From: QNFN01 sp964195335
Lineage (GTDB): Bacteria > Pseudomonadota > Gammaproteobacteria > QNFN01
Direction: 5' to 3'
NCBI GenBank assembly: GCA_964195335.1
Contig: CAXMPC010000001.1
Location: 1 to 5,843, forward strand
DNA length: 5,843 bases
The notes below the pieces were generated by a model that was not told where the DNA came from, ran no database searches, and saw only the letters and a program-made list of their open reading frames with translations. Below, piece after piece: positions 1-5,843 of this stretch (position 1 is the first letter of the stretch; each line of letters opens with the position of its first letter). The position numbers and the translations under genes were made by a program.

Positions 1-1811
1 CCGTAGAGGGTCGGCAGCAGCAGCGAGAAGGTGAGCCACATCAGCACCGTCAGCGGGATGCCGACGCGCAGGAAGTCGCTGAACGTGTAGCCGCCGGCGC
101 TGAACACCAGCAGGTTGGTCTTGTAGGCCATCGGCGTGGCGTAGCTCATGTTGGCGCCGAACAGCACCGCCAGCACGAACGGCTCAGCCGGCGCCTGCAG
201 GCCGGCGGCGATGGCGATGGCGATCGGCGTACCGATGACCGCCGCGGCGTTGTTCGACACCACGTTGGTCAGCAACGCCAGCAGCAGGATCAGGCCACTG
301 ATCACCGCCGGCGCGGAGAGCCCGTCGGTAACGAACAGGAACAGCCCTGCCAGGTAGGCGGTGGCCCCGGTCGTGACCAGGCCGGTACCGAGCGCCAGGC
401 TGGCGGCGACGATCATGATCACCGGCGGGCTCAGCGCCCGGGTCGCCTCGCGCCACTTCAGGCAGCGGGTGGCGAGCATCACCAATACGCCACAGACCGC
501 ACTGATGGCGATCGGCAGCAGACCGGTCGCCGCCGGGACAACAATCGCCACCATGATCGCCAGTGCCAACGGCGCCTTGGAGCCGTGAGGCAGATCGACG
601 GTAGCGTCGAGTACCATCATCTCGCCGGAGAGCTTCAGTTCGCGGATCGCCTTGTGGTGACCCTGCACCAGCAGCACGTCGCCAACCCGCAGCACCACGT
701 CACGCAACGGGGTGGCCTGCGGGGTCTCGCCATTGCGATGCAGGGCCAGCGTGCGCAGTTCGAAGCGTTCCTCGAAACGCCGTCGCGCCAGCGTCGCCCC
801 GGCCAGCATGGTGCCCTGGGTGATCACCACCTCGGCGATCTGCTGTCCCTCGTCGCCGAGTGGGTGCTCGTCATCGACCCGCTGATCGCCGGTGAACAAC
901 ACCGCGCCAAGTGCCTGCTCGTACTCCTTGAGCCGATCCGGGGTGTCCTCGACGTAGAGCAGGTCGCCACCGCGCAGCACGGTGTCGGGCAGTGGCACCA
1001 GCGTCAGGTTGCCGCGACGTACCTGGGTGACGCGCAGTCCCGCCGCCTTTTCCCGAGCCTGCGACAAGGTCATACCATCGACCGCCTCCTCCTCCGGGAG
1101 GCAGAGCCGGGCGCCAAAGACGCGCGGCGAGGTGTCGGCAAGGCGTGGCGTGCGCTCTGGTAACAGGCGCGGCGCGACCAGCCACAGGTAGGCGATGCCG
1201 ACCCCGCCGGCGATCGCCGCCGGCAGGGCGAAATCGAACATCTGCATCCGTTGCAGGCCGAGGTCGGCGGCGACCGCGACCACCAGCAGGTTGGTCGAGG
1301 TGCCGATGGTGGTGGACATGCCGCCGACCAGCGTCGCTAGTCCCATCGGCAGCAGTGTCGCCGACGGCGACATGTTCGAGCGCAGGGCGACACTGATCAG
1401 GATCGGCAGCAGCAGCACGACGATCGGTGTGTTGTTGACGAAGGCACTGAGCACCGCGCCAACCACCAGCGTCAGCAGCAGCGACAACGACGGCGACTTA
1501 GCCCACAGCTTCGCCAGGTAGCGACCGACCGGTTCCAGCGCGCCGGTGCGCACCAGCCCCTGGCCGGCGACCATCAGCGCGGCCACGGCGATCAGCGCCT
1601 CGTGGGCAAAGCCGGAAAAGAAGTCGAGCGCTTCCAGCGTGACGCCGCCATCGTGGTAGGGAAACAGCTCGAAGCCAAGCGCCAGCACGGCGATGACCAG
1701 CAGGCTCGAGGTCTCCAGCGGTATGCGGTCGCGGGTGAACAGCACCAGCGCCCCGACGGTCAACAGCATCACGGCGATGGCGTGGAGGTCGGGTGCGGGA
1801 GGCAGCGGCAA
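1..1811 (-). CDS. SLC13/DASS family anion permease with two RCK_C (TrkA-C) domains, 3' end cut by window
   Basis: Inner-membrane permease of the SLC13/DASS family, whose members usually carry sulfate, dicarboxylates or other anions with Na+ or H+. The substrate cannot be read from the sequence. 603 codons are visible and the frame stays open to the left edge; this is about full family length, so probably only a few C-terminal residues are missing. Two inverted-repeat-like membrane halves (about residues 12-215 and 412-603) flank a soluble loop. The first half has VNNTP (125-129) and GTSTN (170-174). The second has SNNAAA (519-524), GTP (527-529) and KTNLL (564-568). These are the family's substrate/cation hairpin motifs. 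The loop holds two RCK_C-type domains (about 225-305 and 316-400), each ending in a VLRxGD-type strand, at 278-283 and 373-378. This is the domain layout of E. coli YfbS and algal/cyanobacterial SLT-type sulfate carriers, and suggests ligand gating. An in-frame TGA lies one codon upstream, so the start is the TTG at 1811 (GGGG 7 nt before it); GTG 1772 or ATG 1769 would trim the N-terminus. Confidence 0.9.
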   Translation of the reverse strand, partial: MPLPPAPDLHAIAVMLLTVGALVLFTRDRIPLETSSLLVIAVLALGFELFPYHDGGVTLEALDFFSGFAHEALIAVAALMVAGQGLVRTGALEPVGRYLAKLWAKSPSLSLLLTLVVGAVLSAFVNNTPIVVLLLPILISVALRSNMSPSATLLPMGLATLVGGMSTTIGTSTNLLVVAVAADLGLQRMQMFDFALPAAIAGGVGIAYLWLVAPRLLPERTPRLADTSPRVFGARLCLPEEEAVDGMTLSQAREKAAGLRVTQVRRGNLTLVPLPDTVLRGGDLLYVEDTPDRLKEYEQALGAVLFTGDQRVDDEHPLGDEGQQIAEVVITQGTMLAGATLARRRFEERFELRTLALHRNGETPQATPLRDVVLRVGDVLLVQGHHKAIRELKLSGEMMVLDATVDLPHGSKAPLALAIMVAIVVPAATGLLPIAISAVCGVLVMLATRCLKWREATRALSPPVIMIVAASLALGTGLVTTGATAYLAGLFLFVTDGLSAPAVISGLILLLALLTNVVSNNAAAVIGTPIAIAIAAGLQAPAEPFVLAVLFGANMSYATPMAYKTNLLVFSAGGYTFSDFLRVGIPLTVLMWLTFSLLLPTLY

Positions 1812-1822
1812 CGGTCAGCCCC
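1809..1822 (-). promoter_or_regulatory. Stop-to-start junction with non-ATG start for the SLC13 permease
   Basis: On the minus strand the order is GGGG (1819-1822), the dioxygenase stop TGA (1815-1817), one CCG codon, then the TTG start (1809-1811). Both genes use the same reading frame, which limits the permease start to this TTG or later codons. GGGG ends 7 nt before TTG and is a modest ribosome-binding site. Such close spacing suggests reinitiation by ribosomes that have just ended the dioxygenase. Confidence 0.5.
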
Positions 1823-2588
1823 AGCGGTAGGCGGCCATCGACAGCACGCCGTAGGTGAACTCGTCGTGCAATCGGCGGCCGGGCGTGACGTCGCCGGCAC
1901 CAAGAGCGACGTGAAGCGGGATCAGGTGTTCTGGGGTCGGGTGGTTGCGGGTCGCCTCCGGAGCCTGGTTCCAGACGTTCTCGAGCGACCCGACCTCCCC
2001 TGCGGTGATCCGGTCGCTGAGCCAGTCGGCAAAGCCGCGGGCATAGGGCTGGGCTGGCGCATCGAGCGGGTGGCGGGCGAAATCGCGCAGGTTGTGGGTG
2101 GCCCCGCCGCTGCCGATCACCAGGACGCCTTGCGCGCGTAGCGGTCGCAGCCGGCGACCCAGTTCGACATGCCAGGCCGGGTCGCGCGCCGGCGAAACCG
2201 AGAGCTGCACCACCGGCAGGTCGGCTGCCGGGTACATCAGTTTCAGCGGCACCCAGGCGCCGTGATCGAGGCCCCGCTCGGGATCGACCTCCGGCGCCAG
2301 GCCATCAAGGAGATCCGCCACCTCGGTGGCCAGCCCGGGATCACCCGGCGCCGGGTAGCCGAGTTGGTAGAGCGGTTCGGGAAAGCCGTAGAAGTCGTGG
2401 ATGGTCTCCGGGGCGGCGCTACCCGAAATACGCGGTGCGTCCGTGGTCCAGTGAGCCGAGATACAGAGGATGGCGCGGGGGCGTGGTATCTCGCCGCCGA
2501 GCCCGGCGAGAAAATCACGTGTCGGGCACGGATCGACCAGCAGCGTAGGTGCGCCGTGGGAAACGAACAGGCTCGGCAGTTCATCCAC
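1815..2588 (-). CDS. LigB/DODA-type class III extradiol ring-cleavage dioxygenase
   Basis: Cytosolic non-heme metal enzyme of the LigB superfamily, DODA branch (E. coli YgiD, plant 4,5-DOPA dioxygenase). The branch opens catechol-type rings next to the hydroxyls. The natural substrate of most bacterial members is unknown, and here too. From the GTG at 2588 the product is 257 residues, the normal length. The conserved blocks are present in order: SHGAP (10-14, His11), SAHW (44-47, His46), DFYGFP (65-70), YPAPG (79-83), LDHGAWVPL (108-116, His109), GSGGATHNL (159-167, His165) and HPTPEHLIPL (216-225, His216 and His221). The metal-binding and catalytic histidines therefore look intact. The GTG start is preferred because family members begin a few residues before LPSLFVSHG. 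The longer reading from 2666 adds 26 unrelated residues within the lipoprotein gene. The gene overlaps the lipoprotein stop by 8 nt, its weak ribosome-binding site (GGGAA, 9 nt before GTG) sits in a hairpin, and translational coupling is likely. Confidence 0.9.
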   Translation of the reverse strand: MDELPSLFVSHGAPTLLVDPCPTRDFLAGLGGEIPRPRAILCISAHWTTDAPRISGSAAPETIHDFYGFPEPLYQLGYPAPGDPGLATEVADLLDGLAPEVDPERGLDHGAWVPLKLMYPAADLPVVQLSVSPARDPAWHVELGRRLRPLRAQGVLVIGSGGATHNLRDFARHPLDAPAQPYARGFADWLSDRITAGEVGSLENVWNQAPEATRNHPTPEHLIPLHVALGAGDVTPGRRLHDEFTYGVLSMAAYRWG

Positions 2589-3222
2589 GATCGGCCGTTC
2601 CCGGCCGCGTTGCGATGGTCTCGCGCACGAAGGCCGCGCTGGCATCAAGCAGGCGGGCCAGGGCACGCCCCGACGCCGCGGCCATCGCTGCGGGCCCGGT
2701 TTCGGTCAACGGCTCGGTCTCACGCAACCGCGTGGTGGCCAGCACCTCCCGGCTGCGACTGACGACCAGTTGCAAACGCAGTTCCAATTGCACCGCGCCC
2801 GGCGCGGGCTCGCTGTCGAGATGCAGCGTCAGCAGTTCAGCATCGAGCAGCAACGAGGCCTGGCCACGACCGGCAGGCGCCACCACGGCCGCCACACCGC
2901 CGGCACGCTCCATGGCCGCCACCAGCCAGGTGGCCAGCTGCGCCTCGGGTGACGCCAGCCAGCGGTGTTCGGCGAAGGCGAAGGTACGCCCGGAGCTGTC
3001 GCGGTAGAGCATGCTGCGTCCGTCGAGCAGCGGACCGGCGCTGACCGCGACCACGGCAAGCACCGGGGCTCCTGACACCGGCACCTGTTCCGCTGGCAAG
3101 GTGTCCGGATGAAGCACGTGCTGGCTCGGTGTCACCACCGGTTCGGGCGTGGGCAGCAGCGGCGTACAAGCCGAGACGAGCAGGACCAGCGGCACGGTCA
3201 ACAGCAGCGATCGCGACATCAT
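2581..3222 (-). CDS. ABC-type transport auxiliary lipoprotein, PqiC/YmbA-like
   Basis: Lipoprotein partner of an MCE lipid-transport system (ABC-transport auxiliary family, which includes PqiC). PqiC works at the outer membrane with the MCE protein PqiB, and the same role is inferred here. The 213-residue product has a short basic N-terminus (MMSR), a hydrophobic stretch (about 5-16) and a lipobox VSAC with the lipidated Cys at residue 19. The +2 residue is Thr, not Asp, which fits sorting to the outer membrane. A Pro-rich linker (about 20-35) leads to a domain with a strand near VLAVVAVSAGPLL (54-66), a DGRSMLYRDSSGR-type segment (67-79) and a helix with FAEHRWLASP (82-91), which is the family's usual pattern. 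The first ATG (3222) overlaps the MCE stop as ATGA. A second ATG follows at once (3219), and both are in range of a strong GGAGGT. Either start leaves a functional signal peptide. Confidence 0.88.
   Translation of the reverse strand: MMSRSLLLTVPLVLLVSACTPLLPTPEPVVTPSQHVLHPDTLPAEQVPVSGAPVLAVVAVSAGPLLDGRSMLYRDSSGRTFAFAEHRWLASPEAQLATWLVAAMERAGGVAAVVAPAGRGQASLLLDAELLTLHLDSEPAPGAVQLELRLQLVVSRSREVLATTRLRETEPLTETGPAAMAAASGRALARLLDASAAFVRETIATRPGTADRG
2592..2607 (-). promoter_or_regulatory. RNA hairpin with GGAA tetraloop at the dioxygenase ribosome-binding site
   Basis: Read on the minus strand, CGGCCG-GGAA-CGGCCG forms a perfect 6-bp all-GC stem closed by a GNRA-type GGAA loop. It ends 3 nt before the dioxygenase GTG. 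The only SD-like bases (GGGAA, 2598-2602) lie in the loop and the top of the stem. The hairpin is inside the last codons of the lipoprotein gene, so ribosomes finishing that gene would melt it. The sequence is directly visible; a role in translational coupling is inference, and CGGCCG motifs arise easily in GC-rich DNA. Confidence 0.45.
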
Positions 3223-4226
3223 CGGTTACCTCCCTCACCCGGACCCAGGGCACGTCCGCGTTGACCGTACAGCAGCAGGGAGGGGTCGCGCTCGAGCGCC
3301 TCTCCCAACCGGCGCAACGCCGCAGCCGCGGCCTCCAGCTCACGCAGGGCAGCGATCATGACCGGTTGGGTCTCGCTGGCGAAACGGGCCAGCTCCTGCT
3401 CGGTCAGGGCGGTGGCCCGGTCGAGGCCGCCACCGAGCCGTTTCGATTCATCCTCGACCGTCACCGCGAGCCTTTCTACCGCGCGTGCCGCGTCGGCCAG
3501 CGCCGCCGCGTGGCGATCGATGCCGGCGAGTGTGCGGTCGGCGCGGTCGACCAGGCCCGGCAGTTTCTCGCCGGCACGGGCAGCATCGGCCAGCACGCTG
3601 CCGAGGTCATCGACACCACGACCGACGGTATCGGCCCGGGTACCGAGCGAAGCGGCGACCAGTCTCAGATCGGCCAGGGTGGCGGCCACGGCCTCGCGAT
3701 TGCTGTCATTGAACAGTTCCGAAATACGCCGTGACGCCTCGGCCATCTGCAACGTCATCTCGCCCACCCGTGCAAGCAGCTCGGTGCCGGCGGCATCGAT
3801 CCGGCCCATCAGCGTCGACTGGCTCCTGATGACCGGGTAGGTCTCCCCTTCCCCCGCAATCAACGTGATACCGGAACCGTCACTGCTGAGCTCGATGTAG
3901 GAGAGCCCGGTCAGGCCCTGGGTCGACAGGCGCGCGACGGTGTCGGTGAGGATCGGCACCTCGAGATCGATATCGAGCAACAGGCGCACGCGTCGAGGGT
4001 CGGCGGGATCGAGGCCGATATCGCGCACCCGGCCGACATCGACACCGCGATAACGGACCGTCGAGTTCTCGCGCATCCCGGCGACCGAGTCGGTGACGTA
4101 GGTGACGTAGGGACGCGACGGTGGCTTGGGGTCACCAAACCCGAACCACACTCCGGCAACGATCACCGTACCCGTAAGCAGGATGACGAACAGGCCGACG
4201 ACGGCGTAAGAGGGGCGGGTCTGCAT
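3219..4226 (-). CDS. MlaD/MCE-domain lipid transport protein with long helical C-terminus
   Basis: Periplasmic substrate-binding subunit of an MCE lipid ABC transporter. Family members form hexameric rings anchored to the inner membrane, with lipid passing through a central pore. The 335-residue product has one N-terminal membrane helix (about 7-29), one MCE domain (about 39-117; VRYRGVDVGRV at 57-67 and the pore-loop region TQGLTGLSYIEL at 102-113) and a long helical, Ala/Leu/Arg-rich tail (about 137-315). The tail ends in the DPSLLLYG motif (314-321) often seen in MCE proteins paired with PqiC-like lipoproteins. It is nearly twice as long as E. coli MlaD, and the extra length is almost all predicted helix. 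By analogy with PqiB and mycobacterial Mce proteins it may form a tube across the periplasm (inference). The start is firm: an in-frame TGA lies directly before the ATG, and GGGAA sits 7 nt upstream. Confidence 0.93.
   Translation of the reverse strand: MQTRPSYAVVGLFVILLTGTVIVAGVWFGFGDPKPPSRPYVTYVTDSVAGMRENSTVRYRGVDVGRVRDIGLDPADPRRVRLLLDIDLEVPILTDTVARLSTQGLTGLSYIELSSDGSGITLIAGEGETYPVIRSQSTLMGRIDAAGTELLARVGEMTLQMAEASRRISELFNDSNREAVAATLADLRLVAASLGTRADTVGRGVDDLGSVLADAARAGEKLPGLVDRADRTLAGIDRHAAALADAARAVERLAVTVEDESKRLGGGLDRATALTEQELARFASETQPVMIAALRELEAAAAALRRLGEALERDPSLLLYGQRGRALGPGEGGNR
3228..3233 (-). promoter_or_regulatory. Strong Shine-Dalgarno (GGAGGT) for the auxiliary lipoprotein
   Basis: GGAGGT, within the longer purine run GAGGGAGGT, lies inside the last codons of the MCE gene, where it encodes Gly-Gly. 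It is 5 nt before the first ATG and 8 nt before the second of the ATGATG pair, so it supports both starts and slightly favours the second on spacing. It is the best ribosome-binding site in the window, which suggests the lipoprotein is made in good amount. Confidence 0.75.
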
Positions 4227-4279
4227 TCAAACGTTCCCGGATGGCGTGGCGACAGTCGACGTGACCGGTGGAAAGAACG

Positions 4280-4309
4280 ATGTTAGGTGACCCGCCACGG
4301 TGATGCCAG
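4280..4309 (-). promoter_or_regulatory. Weak sigma70-like promoter candidate before the MCE gene
   Basis: In the 152-nt gap between ATPase and MCE gene, CTGGCA (4304-4309, four of six matches to TTGACA) and TAACAT (4280-4285) are separated by 18 nt, about 54 nt before the MCE ATG. It is a poor match and could be chance, but this is the only place in the operon with room for a promoter. Confidence 0.2.
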
Positions 4310-4318
4310 ATTCGGCCC

Positions 4319-4336
4319 GGCCATGCGCAGGCCATG
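4319..4336. repeat. 7-bp direct repeat GGCCATG with 11-bp period in the ATPase-MCE gap
   Basis: GGCCATG occurs at 4319-4325 and again at 4330-4336 with CGCA between, a spacing of about one helical turn. The pair lies 9 bp upstream of the candidate -35 box, where an activator could bind. The rest of the gap (4227-4378) has no convincing ORF, RNA gene or terminator with a T-run. GTGACC also appears twice in it (4261-4266 and 4287-4292). Confidence 0.3.
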
Positions 4337-4378
4337 ACTTGAGCGTACGTGAACAGGAACCGAGCTGCGACTGGACGC

Positions 4379-5149
4379 TCATCCGCCGCCCATCGCCGCG
4401 CGCCCGCGCGGTCCGTTGAAATAGGCCTGCAGCGCCGGGTGCGGATCGCGGCTGAGTTCATCGACCGGGCCGGTTCCAACGATCCTGCCGGTCTCGAGGA
4501 AGGCAACGCGATCGGTGACCCGGCACAGGGTGTCGAGGTCGTGAGTGACGATGACCACGGTCAGGCCGAGGGAGTCGCGCAGCTGGACGATCAGCTCGTC
4601 CATGTCGCTGGCGCTGACGGGATCGAGACCGGCACTCGGCTCGTCGAGGAACAGCAGTTCGGGATCGAGCGCGAGTGCCCTGGCCACGGCGACCCGCTTG
4701 CGCATGCCGCCGCTGAGCTCGGCAGGGAACAAGCGGCCCACCTCGCACGGCAGACCGACCAGCGCCAGTTTCAGCGACGCCAGTTCGTGCACTGTCATCT
4801 CCGGCAGCGTGGTGTGCTCACGCAGCGGCATGGCGACGTTGTCGAGCACGCAGAGCGAACTGAACAGCGCCCCCTGCTGGAACATGACGCCGATGCGCCG
4901 ACGCAGGCGTTCGGCATCCCGTTCGCCGATGCCGACCACCTGTTCACCGAACAGGCTGATCGACCCGGCCGACGGTTGATCGAGCATGATCAATTGGTGC
5001 AGCAGTGTCGTCTTGCCGGCGCCGCTGCTGCCGACCAGGGCAAAAACCTCGCGCTGTCCCACGTCGAGATCGAGCCCGTCGATCACCGCCTGATCGCCGT
5101 AGCGGACCACCAGGTCCCGTACTTCGATTACCGGGTCGCCGGGTGCCAT
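4379..5149 (-). CDS. MlaF-type lipid ABC transporter ATP-binding protein
   Basis: Cytosolic ATPase that drives the MlaE-type permease. The 256-residue product has every ABC motif intact: Walker A GSSGAGKTT (40-48), Q-loop FQQGALF (90-96), signature LSGGM (145-149, followed by RKRV), Walker B LLFLDE (165-170) with the catalytic Glu, D-loop SAGLDP (172-177) and switch THD (202-204, His203). FQQGALFSSL and LSGGMRKRVAVARALA are typical of the MlaF/Ttg2A branch and separate it from amino-acid or metal importers. The C-terminus (HPALQAYFNGPRGRA) also matches MlaF-like proteins, so the gene looks whole despite the gap that follows. The ATG at 5149 lies 1 nt after the permease stop, and GGATGGG (5158-5164) ends 8 nt before it. 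A longer reading from 5191 would add 14 residues inside the permease gene and is less likely. Whether it carries a MlaF-type C-terminal handshake was not established. Confidence 0.93.
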   Translation of the reverse strand: MAPGDPVIEVRDLVVRYGDQAVIDGLDLDVGQREVFALVGSSGAGKTTLLHQLIMLDQPSAGSISLFGEQVVGIGERDAERLRRRIGVMFQQGALFSSLCVLDNVAMPLREHTTLPEMTVHELASLKLALVGLPCEVGRLFPAELSGGMRKRVAVARALALDPELLFLDEPSAGLDPVSASDMDELIVQLRDSLGLTVVIVTHDLDTLCRVTDRVAFLETGRIVGTGPVDELSRDPHPALQAYFNGPRGRAAMGGG

Positions 5150-5150
5150 G

Positions 5151-5843
5151 TCAGATGCCCATCCAGCTGAACAGGATCGAGAAGGCGGCATCGACCACGA
5201 TCACCAGGAAAATTCCCTGGACGACGCTGACGGTGGTCTGGCGACCGACGCTGTCGGCATCGCCTTGCACACGAAAACCCTGGAAACAGCCGACCGCGGC
5301 GATCAGGAGCGCGAACACCGGCGCCTTACCGATGCCGATCAGGAACGAGCGGGCCGACACCTCCTCCGGCAGACGGGCAAGGAACTGCTCGAAGGTGACG
5401 TCGAGAACGCCCGCCGACATCACCATGCCACCGAAAACACCGAGCACGTCGGCGAACATGGTCAGCAGGGGCAGCGTGATCATCAGGCCGAGCAGTTTCG
5501 GCAGCACCAGCATCTCAATTGGTGAGATGCCGATGGTGCGCAGGGCATCGACCTCCTCGTTGACCACCATGGTGCCGATCTGCGCGGTGTAGGCCGACCC
5601 GGTGCGACCGGCGACGATCACCGCCGCCATCACCGGCGCCAGCTCGCGCAGCATGGTCAGTGCCACCAACTCGACGACGAAGATGTTGGCGCCGTAGTTG
5701 CGCAGCTGCACCCCGCCCTGGTAGGCGATGACGATGCCGATCAGGAAGCTCAGCAGGCCGATGATCGGCAGCGCGTTGACGCCGGAGCTGTGGATGTCGG
5801 CGACCACTTCGCGCCAGCGTATCCGGCGCGGGTCGAGCAGCGC
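5151..5843 (-). CDS. MlaE-family lipid ABC transporter permease, 5' end cut by window
   Basis: Inner-membrane permease of the MCE lipid transporter. It forms the dimer that takes lipid from, or hands it to, the MCE ring and rests on the ATPase. 230 residues are visible up to the TGA and the frame is open to the right edge. Numbering from the edge, family signatures are RELAP (66-70), AGRTGSAYTAQIGTM (78-92) and the coupling-helix block NEEVDALRTIGISP (95-108). There are about five hydrophobic segments (roughly 24-44, 54-78, 112-147, 167-188 and 206-228). The visible part nearly equals a short MlaE (about 260 residues). Relatives with a similar DPRRxRWRE stretch before the first core helix often carry an N-terminal STAS-like domain, so the whole protein may be about 370-380 residues (inference). 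The GTG at 5807 is in frame but lies inside a conserved stretch, so it is not taken as the start. Confidence 0.92.
   Translation of the reverse strand, partial: ALLDPRRIRWREVVADIHSSGVNALPIIGLLSFLIGIVIAYQGGVQLRNYGANIFVVELVALTMLRELAPVMAAVIVAGRTGSAYTAQIGTMVVNEEVDALRTIGISPIEMLVLPKLLGLMITLPLLTMFADVLGVFGGMVMSAGVLDVTFEQFLARLPEEVSARSFLIGIGKAPVFALLIAAVGCFQGFRVQGDADSVGRQTTVSVVQGIFLVIVVDAAFSILFSWMGI

Noticed and set aside
1602..2141. 179-codon plus-strand open frame spanning the dioxygenase-permease junction
   Set aside because: It is antisense to two genes supported by conserved motifs, and its composition is typical of a reverse-frame shadow.
2589..2666. Longer dioxygenase start at 2666
   Set aside because: The 26 extra residues lie within the lipoprotein coding region and are unlike the family, whose members begin just before the LPSLFVSHG block; the GTG at 2588 gives the usual length.
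3129..3734. 201-codon plus-strand open frame opposite MCE and lipoprotein genes
   Set aside because: It runs antisense across the junction of two real genes, has no family signature and no good ribosome-binding site, so it is a shadow.
4319..4345. GGCC-rich element in the gap as an intrinsic terminator
   Set aside because: The possible stem is short and no T-run follows on the minus strand, so it does not look like a rho-independent terminator.
4132..4506. Minus-strand open frame crossing the ATPase-MCE gap, considered as a small extra operon gene
   Set aside because: It overlaps both neighbours out of frame by about 100 bases on each side, and its Arg/Trp/His-rich translation lacks any domain, signal peptide or membrane segment.
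4349..5170. 273-codon plus-strand open frame opposite the ATPase
   Set aside because: It lies exactly antisense to a well-conserved ABC ATPase with all motifs; its His/Gln/Arg-rich translation has no recognisable domain and is the usual shadow frame of GC-rich coding DNA.
5150..5191. Longer ATPase start at 5191
   Set aside because: It would add 14 non-conserved residues inside the permease gene; the ATG at 5149, 1 nt after the permease stop, fits family length and operon spacing.

Overview
The window is a compact, high-GC stretch (high by eye, not counted) in which all six genes run on the minus strand, so it is transcribed from right to left. The family types, an outer-membrane-type lipoprotein and tight gene packing point to a Gram-negative proteobacterium. 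A gammaproteobacterium is my best guess, but there is no rRNA or other marker to settle it.

Layout in order of transcription: (1) a MlaE-family lipid ABC permease, with its N-terminus cut by the right edge (5151-5843); (2) a MlaF-type ABC ATPase beginning 1 nt after the permease stop (4379-5149); (3) a 152-nt gap holding a 7-bp direct repeat and a weak promoter-like sequence; (4) a MlaD/MCE-domain protein with a long helical C-terminal half (3219-4226); (5) a PqiC-like ABC-transport auxiliary lipoprotein overlapping it by 4 nt (2581-3222); (6) a LigB/DODA-type extradiol dioxygenase overlapping the lipoprotein by 8 nt from a GTG start (1815-2588); (7) an SLC13/DASS permease with two RCK_C (TrkA-C) domains, starting at a TTG 3 nt after the dioxygenase stop and running off the left edge (1-1811). 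No stretch over 300 bases lacks a gene, and I see no tRNA, rRNA, CRISPR array, insertion sequence or clear terminator.

The first four genes make a complete MCE lipid-transport system: permease and ATPase in the inner membrane, the MCE protein anchored there and reaching across the periplasm, and the lipoprotein probably in the outer membrane. There is no MlaC or MlaB homologue in view, so this looks like a Pqi-style relative and not the canonical mlaFEDCB cluster. The last two genes are joined to it by overlap and near-zero spacing and probably share its transcript. Why a cytosolic aromatic-ring-type dioxygenase and an anion permease sit there is not evident.

The families are all known. The points worth a second look are in the junctions: a GC hairpin that places the dioxygenase ribosome-binding site in a GGAA tetraloop inside the lipoprotein gene; a UGA-C stop between dioxygenase and permease with both genes in the same frame, so that readthrough would fuse them; and the repeat-bearing gap inside the otherwise tight lipid-transport operon.
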